NCBI GenBank assembly: GCA_017983845.1
Contig: JAGOAO010000001.1
Coordinates: forward strand, 72,136-136,135
Source of the DNA: Sediminibacterium sp.
GTDB taxonomy: Bacteria > Bacteroidota > Bacteroidia > Chitinophagales > Chitinophagaceae
Length of the DNA: 64,000 nucleotides
Reading direction: 5' to 3'
In this document: piece by piece, positions 24,755 through 32,010 of the stretch
Numbering within the stretch: position 1 is the first letter of the stretch
How the letters are laid out: every line of letters begins with the position of its first letter
The notes under the pieces: generated by a model
The model's database searches: none
What the model saw: only the letters and a program-made list of their open reading frames with translations
Told to the model about the DNA's origin: nothing
Position numbers and translations under genes: made by a program

Positions 24755-25570
24755 TTATAAATTGTAACTTTTTTTTACCATTAAAAAGTATAACTTATCC
24801 GAAAGTAATTTTCTTAGCATCAACAACATAGGACCTGGTTTTCCCACAGCATATCTCATTTGATTACTATTGTCCGTTGCAGATTTATAAATCATCTTTG
24901 CTACGACTTCTGGACCTTCTGCATCTTTCATTACTTTTTCGGCAGCATCGTTAAATTTTTGAATAAACCCGTCATATTGGTTTGTGTCAGTTGGTTTAAT
25001 AAATTGACGACTTCTTCCATAAAAATCAGTGACAATCGGACCGGGTTCAATGAGTTTCATTTTTATATTAAATTGACTCAACTCATAATGTAATGATTCT
25101 GTAAAGCCTTCCACTGCGAATTTAGTAGCGTGGTATATGCTATATAAAGGAAAGGTGATTTTACCTCCCATGCTTGAAATTTGAATAATCATTCCACCGC
25201 CATTAGGTCTCATATGCTTTATCGCTTCTCTTGTCACACGCATCAATCCAAAAACATTTGTATTAAATTGTTTTTCAATGATATCATCTGACATTGCCTC
25301 GAATGCACCGTCAACGCCATAACCTGCATTATTAACAACTACATCTATTTTCCCAAAATCCTTTTCTGCTAGTGATATTGCATTTTTAATACTTTCAAGA
25401 TTGGTAACGTCTAGGGCACATAGTTTCACATTTGGTAAGTCCTTAAAATCTAACTCATTTTCAGGATGCCTTTGAGTTGCAATTACATTCCATCCCATTT
25501 TAGCAAACTCAAAAACAGTTGATTTCCCAATACCACTTGAAGTTCCTGTAATCAATATTGTCTTTTTCAT
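24755..25570 (-). CDS. Short-chain dehydrogenase/reductase
   Basis: A 271-residue classical SDR. The cofactor motif is TGTSSGIGKS, the NNAG motif is VVNNAGYGVDG near residue 80, and the catalytic Ser...Tyr-x3-Lys is ISSMGG...YHATK around residues 130-155, with PGPIVTDF after it. Substrate unknown; NADPH is more likely than NADH given the residues after beta-strand 2. It is divergent from a MerR gene with a shared operator region, so the MerR protein probably controls it. Confidence 0.9.
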   Translation of the reverse strand: MKKTILITGTSSGIGKSTVFEFAKMGWNVIATQRHPENELDFKDLPNVKLCALDVTNLESIKNAISLAEKDFGKIDVVVNNAGYGVDGAFEAMSDDIIEKQFNTNVFGLMRVTREAIKHMRPNGGGMIIQISSMGGKITFPLYSIYHATKFAVEGFTESLHYELSQFNIKMKLIEPGPIVTDFYGRSRQFIKPTDTNQYDGFIQKFNDAAEKVMKDAEGPEVVAKMIYKSATDNSNQMRYAVGKPGPMLLMLRKLLSDKLYFLMVKKSYNL

Positions 25571-25618
25571 TTTGAATTTATTTTTTGTTCAACGAAACTA
25601 TTGGGTTATTTTCAAACT

Positions 25619-25648
25619 AACAACAGTAGAGTATAGTCTATAGTTGTT
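25619..25648. promoter_or_regulatory. Dyad operator between SDR and MerR genes
   Basis: A 30-bp dyad: AACAAC, two bases, TAGA, six central bases, TCTA, two bases, GTTGTT. Both arm pairs are perfect inverted repeats. It lies in the divergent SDR/MerR intergenic region, as expected of a MerR-family operator that twists a long-spacer promoter. Confidence 0.65.
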
Positions 25649-25678
25649 ATTTATTTTTCAACACACTATATTTGCAAT

Positions 25679-26041
25679 ATGTTAATAAACGAACTATCAA
25701 AGAAAACAGGGATTTCTACTCATACGATTCGCTTCTATGAGAAGTCGGGATTAATTGAGGGAAAACAAGATGAATCGGTTAAGTCAAATAATTATTACCA
25801 CTATGACGATGTAACAGTTGAAAAACTTGAATTCATTAGTGATGCCAAGTCCGTTGGATTTACCATTAAAGAAATAGGTCAAATCATTGACGCCTGGTAC
25901 AACAGGAAATACACCAAGAAACAAAAACTCGAAATTCTTGATGATAAGTTGACTTCTTTGGAACAGAAGATGAAGGAGATTAAGGAGATGAAGAAACAGA
26001 TTCTAAAATTTAAAGAGGATGTTGTTAAAGACAGATGTTAA
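25679..26041 (+). CDS. MerR family transcriptional regulator
   Basis: A 120-residue regulator. The winged HTH is LSKKTGISTHTIRFYEKSGLIEG at residues 5-27, followed by YYHYDDVTVEKLEFISDAKSVGFTIKEI, and a long Lys/Glu-rich dimerisation coiled coil (residues ~80-110). There are no metal-binding cysteines in the effector loop; only a terminal DRC. It therefore probably senses an organic compound. It is the last gene of unit 1. Confidence 0.9.
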   Translation: MLINELSKKTGISTHTIRFYEKSGLIEGKQDESVKSNNYYHYDDVTVEKLEFISDAKSVGFTIKEIGQIIDAWYNRKYTKKQKLEILDDKLTSLEQKMKEIKEMKKQILKFKEDVVKDRC

Positions 26042-26058
26042 TGATGAGAACTCAAAAA

Positions 26059-26067
26059 CCTCACGCA
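26059..26067. repeat. CCTCACGCA boundary motif, right side of unit 1 cargo
   Basis: CCTCACGCA in the same orientation bounds the cargo on both sides in both units: 12925-12933 and 26059-26067 for unit 1, 26450-26458 and 30097-30105 for unit 2. Outside the motif the units are alike; inside they differ. Confidence 0.6.
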
Positions 26068-26115
26068 TTAAAACCCAATGATAGCAAGTGTTTCAAGATA
26101 AAAGTGATGTTTTCA

Positions 26116-26234
26116 TGAAACAACAAAGGACCCACGATTTAAGGGGATGGCCGACTGCGTCGTCATCCCCCAACAATTCGCCTTACCCAAAGCCTTTCAA
26201 ACAATCCCGATGCTCGGGACTGTTTGGCTTTTTT
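26116..26234. repeat. Right end of unit 1: repeat unit and terminator
   Basis: After GAAACAACAAAGGACCCAC comes one GGGATGGCCGACTGCGTCGT hairpin unit (26143-26168), ACAATTCGCCTTACCC-type sequence, then a strong bidirectional terminator at 26189-26234 with arms AAAGCC/GGCTTT, AAACA/TGTTT and TCCCGA/TCGGGA. From here to 26355 the sequence is nearly identical to 30387-30598. Short frames here starting MADCVV are not genes. Confidence 0.75.
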
Positions 26235-26281
26235 CATTCTCTTCAGCTTACACAAGCGAGCTTGTGACGCTGCCTCAAACG

Positions 26282-26312
26282 AAAAAAGCCTCTCACTTTC
26301 GTGAGAGGCTTT
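26282..26312 (-). terminator. Displaced tRNA-Met terminator, copy 2
   Basis: Same GCCTCTCAC-TTTC-GTGAGAGGC hairpin with T-run on the minus strand as at 30525-30555. It follows the second tRNA 3' half. Confidence 0.85.
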
Positions 26313-26313
26313 G

Positions 26314-26355
26314 TAGCGAGACCGGGATTTGAACCCGGGACCTCAGGGTTATGAA
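26314..26355 (-). mobile_element. Displaced 3' half of tRNA-Met (attachment-site remnant 2)
   Basis: 42 nt identical to remnant 1 and to the intact tRNA 3' half, again ending at the 5' edge of the anticodon loop. It is the junction between unit 1 and unit 2: the right att of one and the left att of the other. Confidence 0.85.
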
Positions 26356-26458
26356 GATTTTTTGAGAAAATGAAAGCGTTGATTTGTAAGGGGTTATATT
26401 TTCACAAAACCGAAATCAACCTATTTTGACCGAATTCAGGGGGTGTTTTCCTCACGCA
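26356..26458. mobile_element. Left end of unit 2
   Basis: Homologous to 12831-12933. The 10-bp phased segments here are ACCGAAATCA, ACCTATTTTG and ACCGAATTCA at 26409-26438; the last 20 bp, GGGGGTGTTTTCCTCACGCA, are identical in both units. Confidence 0.7.
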
Positions 26459-26474
26459 AGATTATTCTTACAAA

Positions 26475-26813
26475 TTACTTCTTGATTAACTCAAAGTATG
26501 TAACCAAAAATCTATCCTTAACAACGGATCCTTGGACTTTTGCTTTCTTGATTGCGTTACAGAAACCCTCTGAATCATGGGCATCACCATGGTCGTCTAA
26601 ATCAGTTCCATCCACGAAGTAATTCTTGCCTTTAAATTTAATTGCTAAAAGACAGCCCTTTCCCTCCATTTTAAACATACAAGTGCCGCAAGTGGCTTCT
26701 ACTTCATAAGTAGGATTCTTTGGATTGTATACTAATTTTTTCTTAGTAGTGTCTTGTGCATAAGTCAATGAAAAAGAAACCATCATAACAAGTAACAATA
26801 AACATTTTTTCAT
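26475..26813 (-). CDS. DUF6370 exported protein
   Basis: A 112-residue secreted protein (signal MKKCLLLLVMMVSFSLTYAQ) of the DUF6370 type: EATCGTCMFKMEGKGC, then YFVDGTDLDDHGDAH and GFCNAIKKAKVQG. Four cysteines plus the CxxCxFxM arrangement and the DDHGDAH cluster suggest metal binding, plausibly copper given the operon, although this is not established. It is 11 bases after the multicopper oxidase gene, as last gene of the copper operon. Confidence 0.8.
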   Translation of the reverse strand: MKKCLLLLVMMVSFSLTYAQDTTKKKLVYNPKNPTYEVEATCGTCMFKMEGKGCLLAIKFKGKNYFVDGTDLDDHGDAHDSEGFCNAIKKAKVQGSVVKDRFLVTYFELIKK

Positions 26814-26824
26814 AAAATTGATTT

Positions 26825-29053
26825 TTAATAATTTAAATATAAACCTATACCATATCCCATATCACTATCGTAGTGCGTTCTTAATCCCATATTTTTGTTA
26901 ACAATATATTTGACTCCAAACATATATTCTTTATCTGTATTAACCATAAAATCGCCCCTCATTCTTTTTGAAAGCGGTATATCTTCCCTCATTAATTGCA
27001 TTCTTAAATTACCATCTTGATATAATTCAGTTTGAAAAGTTATAAGCATTGGCAAAGTATAGGCAAGTCCCACACTTATCTGCCTTCTTTCATCTTTTGT
27101 ATTAATTTGACCAAATAGGTTTTTCTCAGATTCTCCGATTTCCATTTTCCTATAACGCCAGTCAAATCCAATAAATGGCATGATCCATTGCATTTTTCCA
27201 ATGTATCTTCCAATGTGAGTTTCTGATTCATAACCATGCATATTGTTATAACCTAATCTCCATTCAGAACCAATACTCCATCTAGTGTTTTGAAGCATAA
27301 CCATTCCATCATTACCATTACTTGCGAAGTCATTTTCAGCCATCGCATGGAATTTCCTGTCTTCTCCAAATAACTTCCTTTGGGCTAATTTTGGATTTGG
27401 TATTAAAGGATTAGGTGCTTGATTTTCATAACTAAAAATCCTTCCCATTCCACTCATCATGTGGTACAATATATGGCAATGAAAAAACCAGTCTCCTTCC
27501 ATATTGGCATTAAACTCAAGGGTATCGGTCTCCATCGGCATAATATCAATGATATTCTTTAAAGGTGCATTTTCTCCTTGTCCATTAAGTACTCTAAAGT
27601 CATGGCCATGTAAATGCATAGGGTGTCTCATCATAGAACCGTTGTAGATAATCATTCGAACGTTCTCACCCTTTTTAATTAAAATCTTGTCAGATTCAGA
27701 CACCACCTTATTATCCATACTCCATACATACCTATTCATATTGCCTGACAATTCAAACTTTATTTCTTTTGTTGGCGCATCTTTAGGAAGAGTAGTATTG
27801 TGTGGAGACTTCAACATTGCATAATTTAGTGTCACTATATCCGATAACGCATTGCTATTGTACTGGTCTTTCTCACTGGATTTTAGTTGAGAACTTGATG
27901 GGCCGGTGATTTCTGGATACATCACTACATTCATATCCATTTGATTTAAACTCATTTGCATTCCCATATCATCTAAGTCCCCATTCATTTTCATCATAGA
28001 GTTCATCATCTTCATTCCTTCAAAATATTTCAATCTAGGCACGGGTGTCATTGTTTGTTTTTCACCTTCACCCACATACATTAATGCTCGATTAATTCTA
28101 TCTTCTGAAGTAGCTTGGAACGCGAATGATTTATTCTTTTCAGGAACAGTCAAAACAATATCATATGTTTCAGAAACAGCAATGATTAACCTATCTACTT
28201 CAACGGGCTCAACATCATTCCCGTCATTAGCCACTACTTGAAATTTTCCGCCACCATAGTTTAACCAAAAATAGGTTGATGCACCACCGTTAGAAATTCT
28301 CAATCTTACTTTATCTCCAGCTTTGAATTGTGATAATTGACTTTCTTGGTTTCCATTCAATAAGAACTTATCATAATACACATCACTTACATCCATTGCC
28401 AACATACGCTTAAATTCATTTTTGACTTTGGTAGTAAAATGACCTTCTTTTATTGCTTCTGCGTAACTTTGAGTAGTTCCCTTTTTGATTGCAAACCAGT
28501 CAGTTGCATTATGCAACATTCGCTGGATATTATTTGGATTGTAGTCCGTCCACTCACTAATTACTACTGGTATGGTAGGTAAGTCATCTATCCCTTTTCT
28601 AAATGTTGGGTCATCCTGTCTTTTATTCAAAATCATTGAACCGTACATCCCAATTTGCTCTTGCAAGCCAGAATGACTGTGATACCAATGTGTCCCATTT
28701 TGTGCAATAGGAAAACGATACACATGTGTGGTACCCGGTTCGATTGGCATTTGTGTTAAATAAGGAACGCCATCCTCTTTATTAGGCAAAATTAGTCCGT
28801 GCCAATGTAAAGAAGTAGATTCCTTCAACTCATTGTATACGTGAATTTCTGCTGTATCACCTTGTGTAAAAGTCATTGTTGGCATGGGAATTTGTCCATT
28901 CACAGCAATTGCTCTTTTGGTTTTACCTGTAAAATTCACCAAAGTATCTCTTACGTATAAATCATATCTAACCACCTTTTGAGCAGATAGATTAACTGAT
29001 GCGCATAACAAAGCAATTACAACAAGGTAAATCGATATATTATTTAATTTCAT
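26825..29053 (-). CDS. Multicopper oxidase with C-terminal CopB-like domain
   Basis: A 742-residue exported protein from the ATG at 29053, chosen because the longer frame overlaps the preceding gene and puts extra residues before the signal peptide. Cupredoxin copper ligands are intact: HWHG near residue 83, HWYHSHSG near 122, HPMHLHGH and HCHILYHMM near 525. A Met-rich loop (MKMMNSMMKMNGDLDDMGMQM) resembles the Cu(I)-binding insert of CueO/CopA. The last ~200 residues (from GRIFSYENQ) form a beta-rich region with SEWRLGY, IGRYIGKMQW and DWRYRKM, like a CopB outer-membrane domain. It should oxidise Cu(I) in the periplasm and confer copper tolerance. Confidence 0.9.
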   Translation of the reverse strand: MKLNNISIYLVVIALLCASVNLSAQKVVRYDLYVRDTLVNFTGKTKRAIAVNGQIPMPTMTFTQGDTAEIHVYNELKESTSLHWHGLILPNKEDGVPYLTQMPIEPGTTHVYRFPIAQNGTHWYHSHSGLQEQIGMYGSMILNKRQDDPTFRKGIDDLPTIPVVISEWTDYNPNNIQRMLHNATDWFAIKKGTTQSYAEAIKEGHFTTKVKNEFKRMLAMDVSDVYYDKFLLNGNQESQLSQFKAGDKVRLRISNGGASTYFWLNYGGGKFQVVANDGNDVEPVEVDRLIIAVSETYDIVLTVPEKNKSFAFQATSEDRINRALMYVGEGEKQTMTPVPRLKYFEGMKMMNSMMKMNGDLDDMGMQMSLNQMDMNVVMYPEITGPSSSQLKSSEKDQYNSNALSDIVTLNYAMLKSPHNTTLPKDAPTKEIKFELSGNMNRYVWSMDNKVVSESDKILIKKGENVRMIIYNGSMMRHPMHLHGHDFRVLNGQGENAPLKNIIDIMPMETDTLEFNANMEGDWFFHCHILYHMMSGMGRIFSYENQAPNPLIPNPKLAQRKLFGEDRKFHAMAENDFASNGNDGMVMLQNTRWSIGSEWRLGYNNMHGYESETHIGRYIGKMQWIMPFIGFDWRYRKMEIGESEKNLFGQINTKDERRQISVGLAYTLPMLITFQTELYQDGNLRMQLMREDIPLSKRMRGDFMVNTDKEYMFGVKYIVNKNMGLRTHYDSDMGYGIGLYLNY

Positions 29054-29060
29054 TTTTTTA

Positions 29061-29561
29061 TTATTGTATGGTCTCAACTACTTTACCACAGGTTAACATT
29101 TGATTGCCATAATATGGATTCTTAATCTTGTTTTCTAAACTTAACCAATTAGCACCTTTACCTTTATTCGCCATAGGACAAAATTGATAGTAAATAGGCA
29201 TTTCAGATTTAGAGACTTTTATTACAGCATAAAGGTTTTTAGACAAACTCATAAAATGGTCTCTTTGGTGTGTGATTTCTTTTGTTTCACTGATATGTTC
29301 AGCGTCTTCCTTTAAATCATTAACTACTTTCATCCATTGGGCATGAGTATCAGTGTTAAGTTCACTCATGTTAACTTCTTGTATTGCAATTAAAAGTGTT
29401 TTTGAGGCACCAGAAGAACTTGTACCATCACTTTTCACAAGTGCGTCTTTAAGTTGGATATATGCATTTAAAACCTTGTTGATACCTGTATTTGTTTGTC
29501 CATTTGCGATAGTAGCAAATAATATAATGGCAGTAGCCATCAATAGTTTTATTGATTTCAT
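29061..29561 (-). CDS. DUF3347 exported protein
   Basis: A 166-residue protein with signal peptide (MKSIKLLMATAIILFATIANGQ) and a DUF3347 domain: VLNAYIQLKDALVKSD, then HFMSLSKNLYAVIK and YYQFCPMANKGKGANWLS with the CPMA motif that, in related proteins, contributes to metal binding. DUF3347 proteins are found with copper efflux (CusB-like) systems in Bacteroidota. First of the three-gene copper operon; its stop is 7 bases before the oxidase ATG. Confidence 0.85.
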   Translation of the reverse strand: MKSIKLLMATAIILFATIANGQTNTGINKVLNAYIQLKDALVKSDGTSSSGASKTLLIAIQEVNMSELNTDTHAQWMKVVNDLKEDAEHISETKEITHQRDHFMSLSKNLYAVIKVSKSEMPIYYQFCPMANKGKGANWLSLENKIKNPYYGNQMLTCGKVVETIQ

Positions 29562-29589
29562 TTTTTCAATTTTTAGTAAATGTAAATTT

Positions 29590-29607
29590 TCAAGTTGTTC
29601 AACTTGA
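29590..29607. promoter_or_regulatory. Palindromic operator before the copper operon
   Basis: TCAAGTTGTTCAACTTGA is a perfect 18-bp palindrome apart from its two central bases. It lies 29 bases before the DUF3347 start and 18 bases after the upstream gene's stop. Binding protein unknown; no copper regulator is encoded in the unit. Confidence 0.55.
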
Positions 29608-29624
29608 CTAAAGAGAAATATAGC

Positions 29625-29993
29625 TTATGCTATTTTAGGAGGATGCCAAATTGAAATATATACATCGTTGTAGAAGGAAGGTTTATATGTATTATACTTC
29701 CTTTGGATAGTAGAAAAGAATATAGTTTCTACAATAACTTCTTTTTTACAGACATAACTATTTAAACTGATAGAAGTGCAAGCACAGTTGTTATGAGTAC
29801 ATTTTTTGTTACAATCGTGGCCTGAATCCTTGTTATGTGATTTGCAACAGTCGGACTTAGCATTAGCCTTGGTCAACTTTAAAAAAGACGTTGCTTTAGT
29901 TGATTTGTGTGGCTTGTTACATGCATATAGATTATTGGAGAAGAGATTTACCCCAATTACTAATAGAAATAATATAATTATCTTCTTTTGCAT
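29625..29993 (-). CDS. Cys/His-rich secreted protein of the copper unit
   Basis: A 122-residue protein from the ATG at 29993 (MQKKIIILFLLVIGVNLF signal), chosen because a good promoter (TACCTTTG) lies just upstream. The mature part holds a dense Cys/His cluster (CCKSHNKDSGHDC, KKCTHNNCAC) likely to bind metal, and ends in ISIWHPPKIA, resembling the short DUF6660-type proteins next to copper genes. Probably a periplasmic copper buffer or a leader for metal sensing. The longer frame to 30095 has no support. Confidence 0.65.
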   Translation of the reverse strand: MQKKIIILFLLVIGVNLFSNNLYACNKPHKSTKATSFLKLTKANAKSDCCKSHNKDSGHDCNKKCTHNNCACTSISLNSYVCKKEVIVETIFFSTIQRKYNTYKPSFYNDVYISIWHPPKIA

Positions 29994-30005
29994 GATTGTG
30001 AAGTG

Positions 30006-30013
30006 CAAAGGTA
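30006..30013 (-). promoter_or_regulatory. -7 element of the Cys/His-rich gene
   Basis: TACCTTTG on the minus strand matches the Bacteroidota TAnnTTTG element exactly, 12 bases before the ATG at 29993. The predicted leader is therefore only a few bases long. Confidence 0.55.
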
Positions 30014-30105
30014 TTAAAATATTTAGAGTAAGGATGTTAAAACAAATAGAAATATCAGCTTTAAAGGTTCGTGTTTTTGGTAAGAAATGACGCAAACCTC
30101 ACGCA

Positions 30106-30443
30106 GAAACAACAAAGGACCCACGATTTAACGGGATGGCCGACTGCGTCGTCATCCCCAAACAATTCGCCTTACCCTTAACTCGGATTGTCGACTTTGT
30201 CGACTTCCTCGTAAGGTCGCCTTACCCAAAGCCTTTCAACTAAACGCTTCGGGATGGCCGACTGCGTCGTCATCCCACAACAATTCGCCTTACCCAAAGC
30301 CTTTCAACTAAACGCTTCGGGATGGCCGACTGCGTCGTCATCCCACAACAATTCGCCTTACCCAAAGCCTTTCAACTAAACGCTTCGGGATGGCCGACTG
30401 CGTCGTCATCCCACAACAATTCGCCTTACCCAAAGCCTTTCAA
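30106..30443. repeat. 68-bp tandem repeats at the right end of unit 2
   Basis: Three copies of a 68-bp unit start at 30251, 30319 and 30387 (the third is partial, to about 30443). Each begins with the hairpin GGGATG-GCCGAC-TGC-GTCGT-CATCCC, and ends with CCCAAAGCCTTTCAACTAAA and CGCTTC. An incomplete older unit (30139-30250) precedes them and contains GTCGACTTTGTCGAC. The units are far more alike than the flanks, so they arose by recent tandem duplication. Not a CRISPR array: there are no unique spacers. Confidence 0.8.
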
Positions 30444-30477
30444 ACAATCCCGATGCTCGGGACTGTTTGGCTTTTTT
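30432..30477. terminator. Bidirectional terminator, unit 2 right end
   Basis: AAAGCC...AAACA-TCCCGA-TGC-TCGGGA-TGTTT-GGCTTTTTT, the same as at 26189-26234. The left arm AAAGCCTTTCAA is also part of every 68-bp repeat unit. Confidence 0.75.
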
Positions 30478-30524
30478 CATTCTCTTCAGCTTACACAAGC
30501 GAGCTTGTGACGCTGCCTCAAACG

Positions 30525-30555
30525 AAAAAAGCCTCTCACTTTCGTGAGAGGCTTT
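30525..30555 (-). terminator. tRNA-Met terminator
   Basis: Minus-strand hairpin GCCTCTCAC-GAAA-GTGAGAGGC followed by TTTTTT, starting two bases after the mature tRNA 3' end. Two displaced copies exist at 12757 and 26282. Confidence 0.9.
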
Positions 30556-30556
30556 G

Positions 30557-30630
30557 TAGCGAGACCGGGATTTGAACCCGGGACCTCAGGGTTATGAATC
30601 CTGTGCTCTAACCAACTGAGCTACCTCGCC
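30557..30630 (-). tRNA. tRNA-Met (CAT anticodon)
   Basis: 74 nt folding as a standard cloverleaf: acceptor GGCGAGG/TCTCGCT with G-U pairs at both ends, D-arm GCTC/GAGC, anticodon arm CAGGA-TTCATAA-CCCTG, T-arm CCGGG-TTCAAAT-CCCGG, discriminator A, CCA not encoded. The A31-C39 mismatch is unusual. The paired 1-72 position argues against initiator tRNA; a CAT-anticodon tRNA-Ile2 cannot be excluded by sequence alone, but the sequence is of elongator tRNA-Met type. It is the integration target of units 1 and 2. Confidence 0.9.
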
Positions 30631-30688
30631 AAGATCCTTTATGGTTATGCCCTTTTAAGGGTGGCAAAACTACTGAAATTTTTTGAAA

Positions 30689-31318
30689 TTATGAGTTCAC
30701 TTTTAGACTAAAAACAGACTGTCCCTCAAAAAATCCCTCAAATACATCCCCTTTAGCAGTTGGACCCACTCCAGCAGGGGTTCCTGTGTAGATTAAGTCC
30801 CCAGGATAGATTGTAAAATACTCCGTAATGCCGGCCAATATCTTGTCCAAAGGAAAGATCATTAAACTAGAATCACCTGTTTGAACAGTAGTGCCATTTT
30901 TGGCCAATGTATAGTGAATAGGACCTGAAAGTATATCTGCAGTTAGAGGATGCCAGGCTCCTAAAATAGCGGCATTGTCAAAAGCTTTTGCTTTTTCCCA
31001 AGGCAACCCTTTTTCTTTCAACTTGCTTTGTAAGTCACGAGCGGTAAAATCGATACCAACAGAAATGGCATCGCAGTAATCTAACACATTGATACCTTCT
31101 GGATGTAAAGCAGCTAAATTTTTTCCTTTCTTGCTTACACGTAAAACCAATTCTCCTTCAAAATGTAGATCGTTGGTAAAACTTGGAATGGTAAAATTTT
31201 CGCCTTTTGGCAATAAGGCCGTATCAGGTTTCATAAAAATAATAGCCGAAGTAGGCACTTCATTTCCTAATTCATGTGCATGTTCTACATAATTACGACC
31301 AATACAAAATATACTCAT
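30689..31318 (-). CDS. Fumarylacetoacetate hydrolase family protein
   Basis: A 209-residue FAH-domain protein. Metal-binding residues are in LHFEGELVLRV (E-x-E) near residue 52 and ISVGIDFTARDLQ (Asp) near residue 88, followed by KAKAFDNAAILG and the C-terminal YTGTPAGVGPTAKGDV loop. Small FAH proteins include acylpyruvases and oxaloacetate tautomerases or decarboxylases, so a C-C bond hydrolase, tautomerase or decarboxylase role is likely. First core gene to the right of the tRNA, 26 bases after pth in the direction of transcription. Confidence 0.88.
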   Translation of the reverse strand: MSIFCIGRNYVEHAHELGNEVPTSAIIFMKPDTALLPKGENFTIPSFTNDLHFEGELVLRVSKKGKNLAALHPEGINVLDYCDAISVGIDFTARDLQSKLKEKGLPWEKAKAFDNAAILGAWHPLTADILSGPIHYTLAKNGTTVQTGDSSLMIFPLDKILAGITEYFTIYPGDLIYTGTPAGVGPTAKGDVFEGFFEGQSVFSLKVNS

Positions 31319-31344
31319 AAAAATTATTTATAAAATTGAATTAA

Positions 31345-31926
31345 CTAGTCAAGTTTAATATCTAACCCATTTGCAAAAGTCATTGTTCTAGATAATCCAA
31401 TGGTTGCAAAAGATTCAATCACTTCTACTGATTTTTCAATTTTCAAATCAATCAGTTTTCTTTCTGTCTGTGCCCATCTTCCTAAAACGAAATCTACCTG
31501 TTGCCCTTTAGCAAAATCATTTCCAATGCCAAATCTTAATTTAGGATACGCATCTGTACCTATTGTAAGTTGGATATCTTTTAAACCATTGTGTCCTGCA
31601 TCTGAACCAGATGCACGAAGGCGTAATTTCGAAGTAGGCAATGCTAAATCGTCTACAATTGTTAAAGTGTTTTCTAAAACAACTTTCTCTTTGTCCATCC
31701 AGTATTTAAATGCCTTCCCACTTAAGTTCATGAACGTAGTGGGCTTAATACAAATAAAAATCTTTCCCTTCCATTTTACTTCGGCTACTTCGGCCAAGCG
31801 GTCTACTTTAAAAAAGCCGCCATGCTTAATCACAAATGCATCCAATACATCAAATCCAATATTATGTCGGGTATGCGCATATTCTGCGCCTACATTCCCT
31901 AAACCTATGAGTAAAAATTTTGACAT
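31345..31926 (-). CDS. pth: Peptidyl-tRNA hydrolase
   Basis: A 193-residue Pth. LLIGLGNVGAEYAHTRHNIGF holds the catalytic His (HN of TRHNIGFD) at about residue 21; PTTFMNLSGKA contains the conserved Asn, DDLALPTSKLRLRASGSDAGHNGLK holds the Asp and second His-Asn. It recycles peptidyl-tRNAs released from stalled ribosomes. It follows rplY on the same strand, a very common Bacteroidota order, but a terminator separates the two. Confidence 0.96.
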   Translation of the reverse strand: MSKFLLIGLGNVGAEYAHTRHNIGFDVLDAFVIKHGGFFKVDRLAEVAEVKWKGKIFICIKPTTFMNLSGKAFKYWMDKEKVVLENTLTIVDDLALPTSKLRLRASGSDAGHNGLKDIQLTIGTDAYPKLRFGIGNDFAKGQQVDFVLGRWAQTERKLIDLKIEKSVEVIESFATIGLSRTMTFANGLDIKLD

Positions 31927-31963
31927 ATGTATTTCTTGGAATCAAAAGTACCCTAAAAAAAAC

Positions 31964-31995
31964 AAAACCCCCTGATTGCTCAGAGGGTTTTTTAT
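31964..31995 (-). terminator. Terminator after rplY
   Basis: Arms AAAACCC and CTGA pair with TCAG and GGGTTTT around a TTGC loop, with a T-run on either strand. It lies 16 bases after the rplY stop on the minus strand. Confidence 0.8.
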
Positions 31996-32010
31996 TCAAA
32001 TAAGCTTGAA

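Noticed and set aside
26147..26332. Open frames beginning MADCVVIPQQFALPKAF at 26147, 30322 and 30390
   Set aside because: They translate the tandem hairpin repeats, terminators and the tRNA 3' half; the same start appears only because the DNA repeats.
30251..30443. CRISPR array
   Set aside because: The 68-bp units are contiguous copies without variable spacers, and no cas genes are present.
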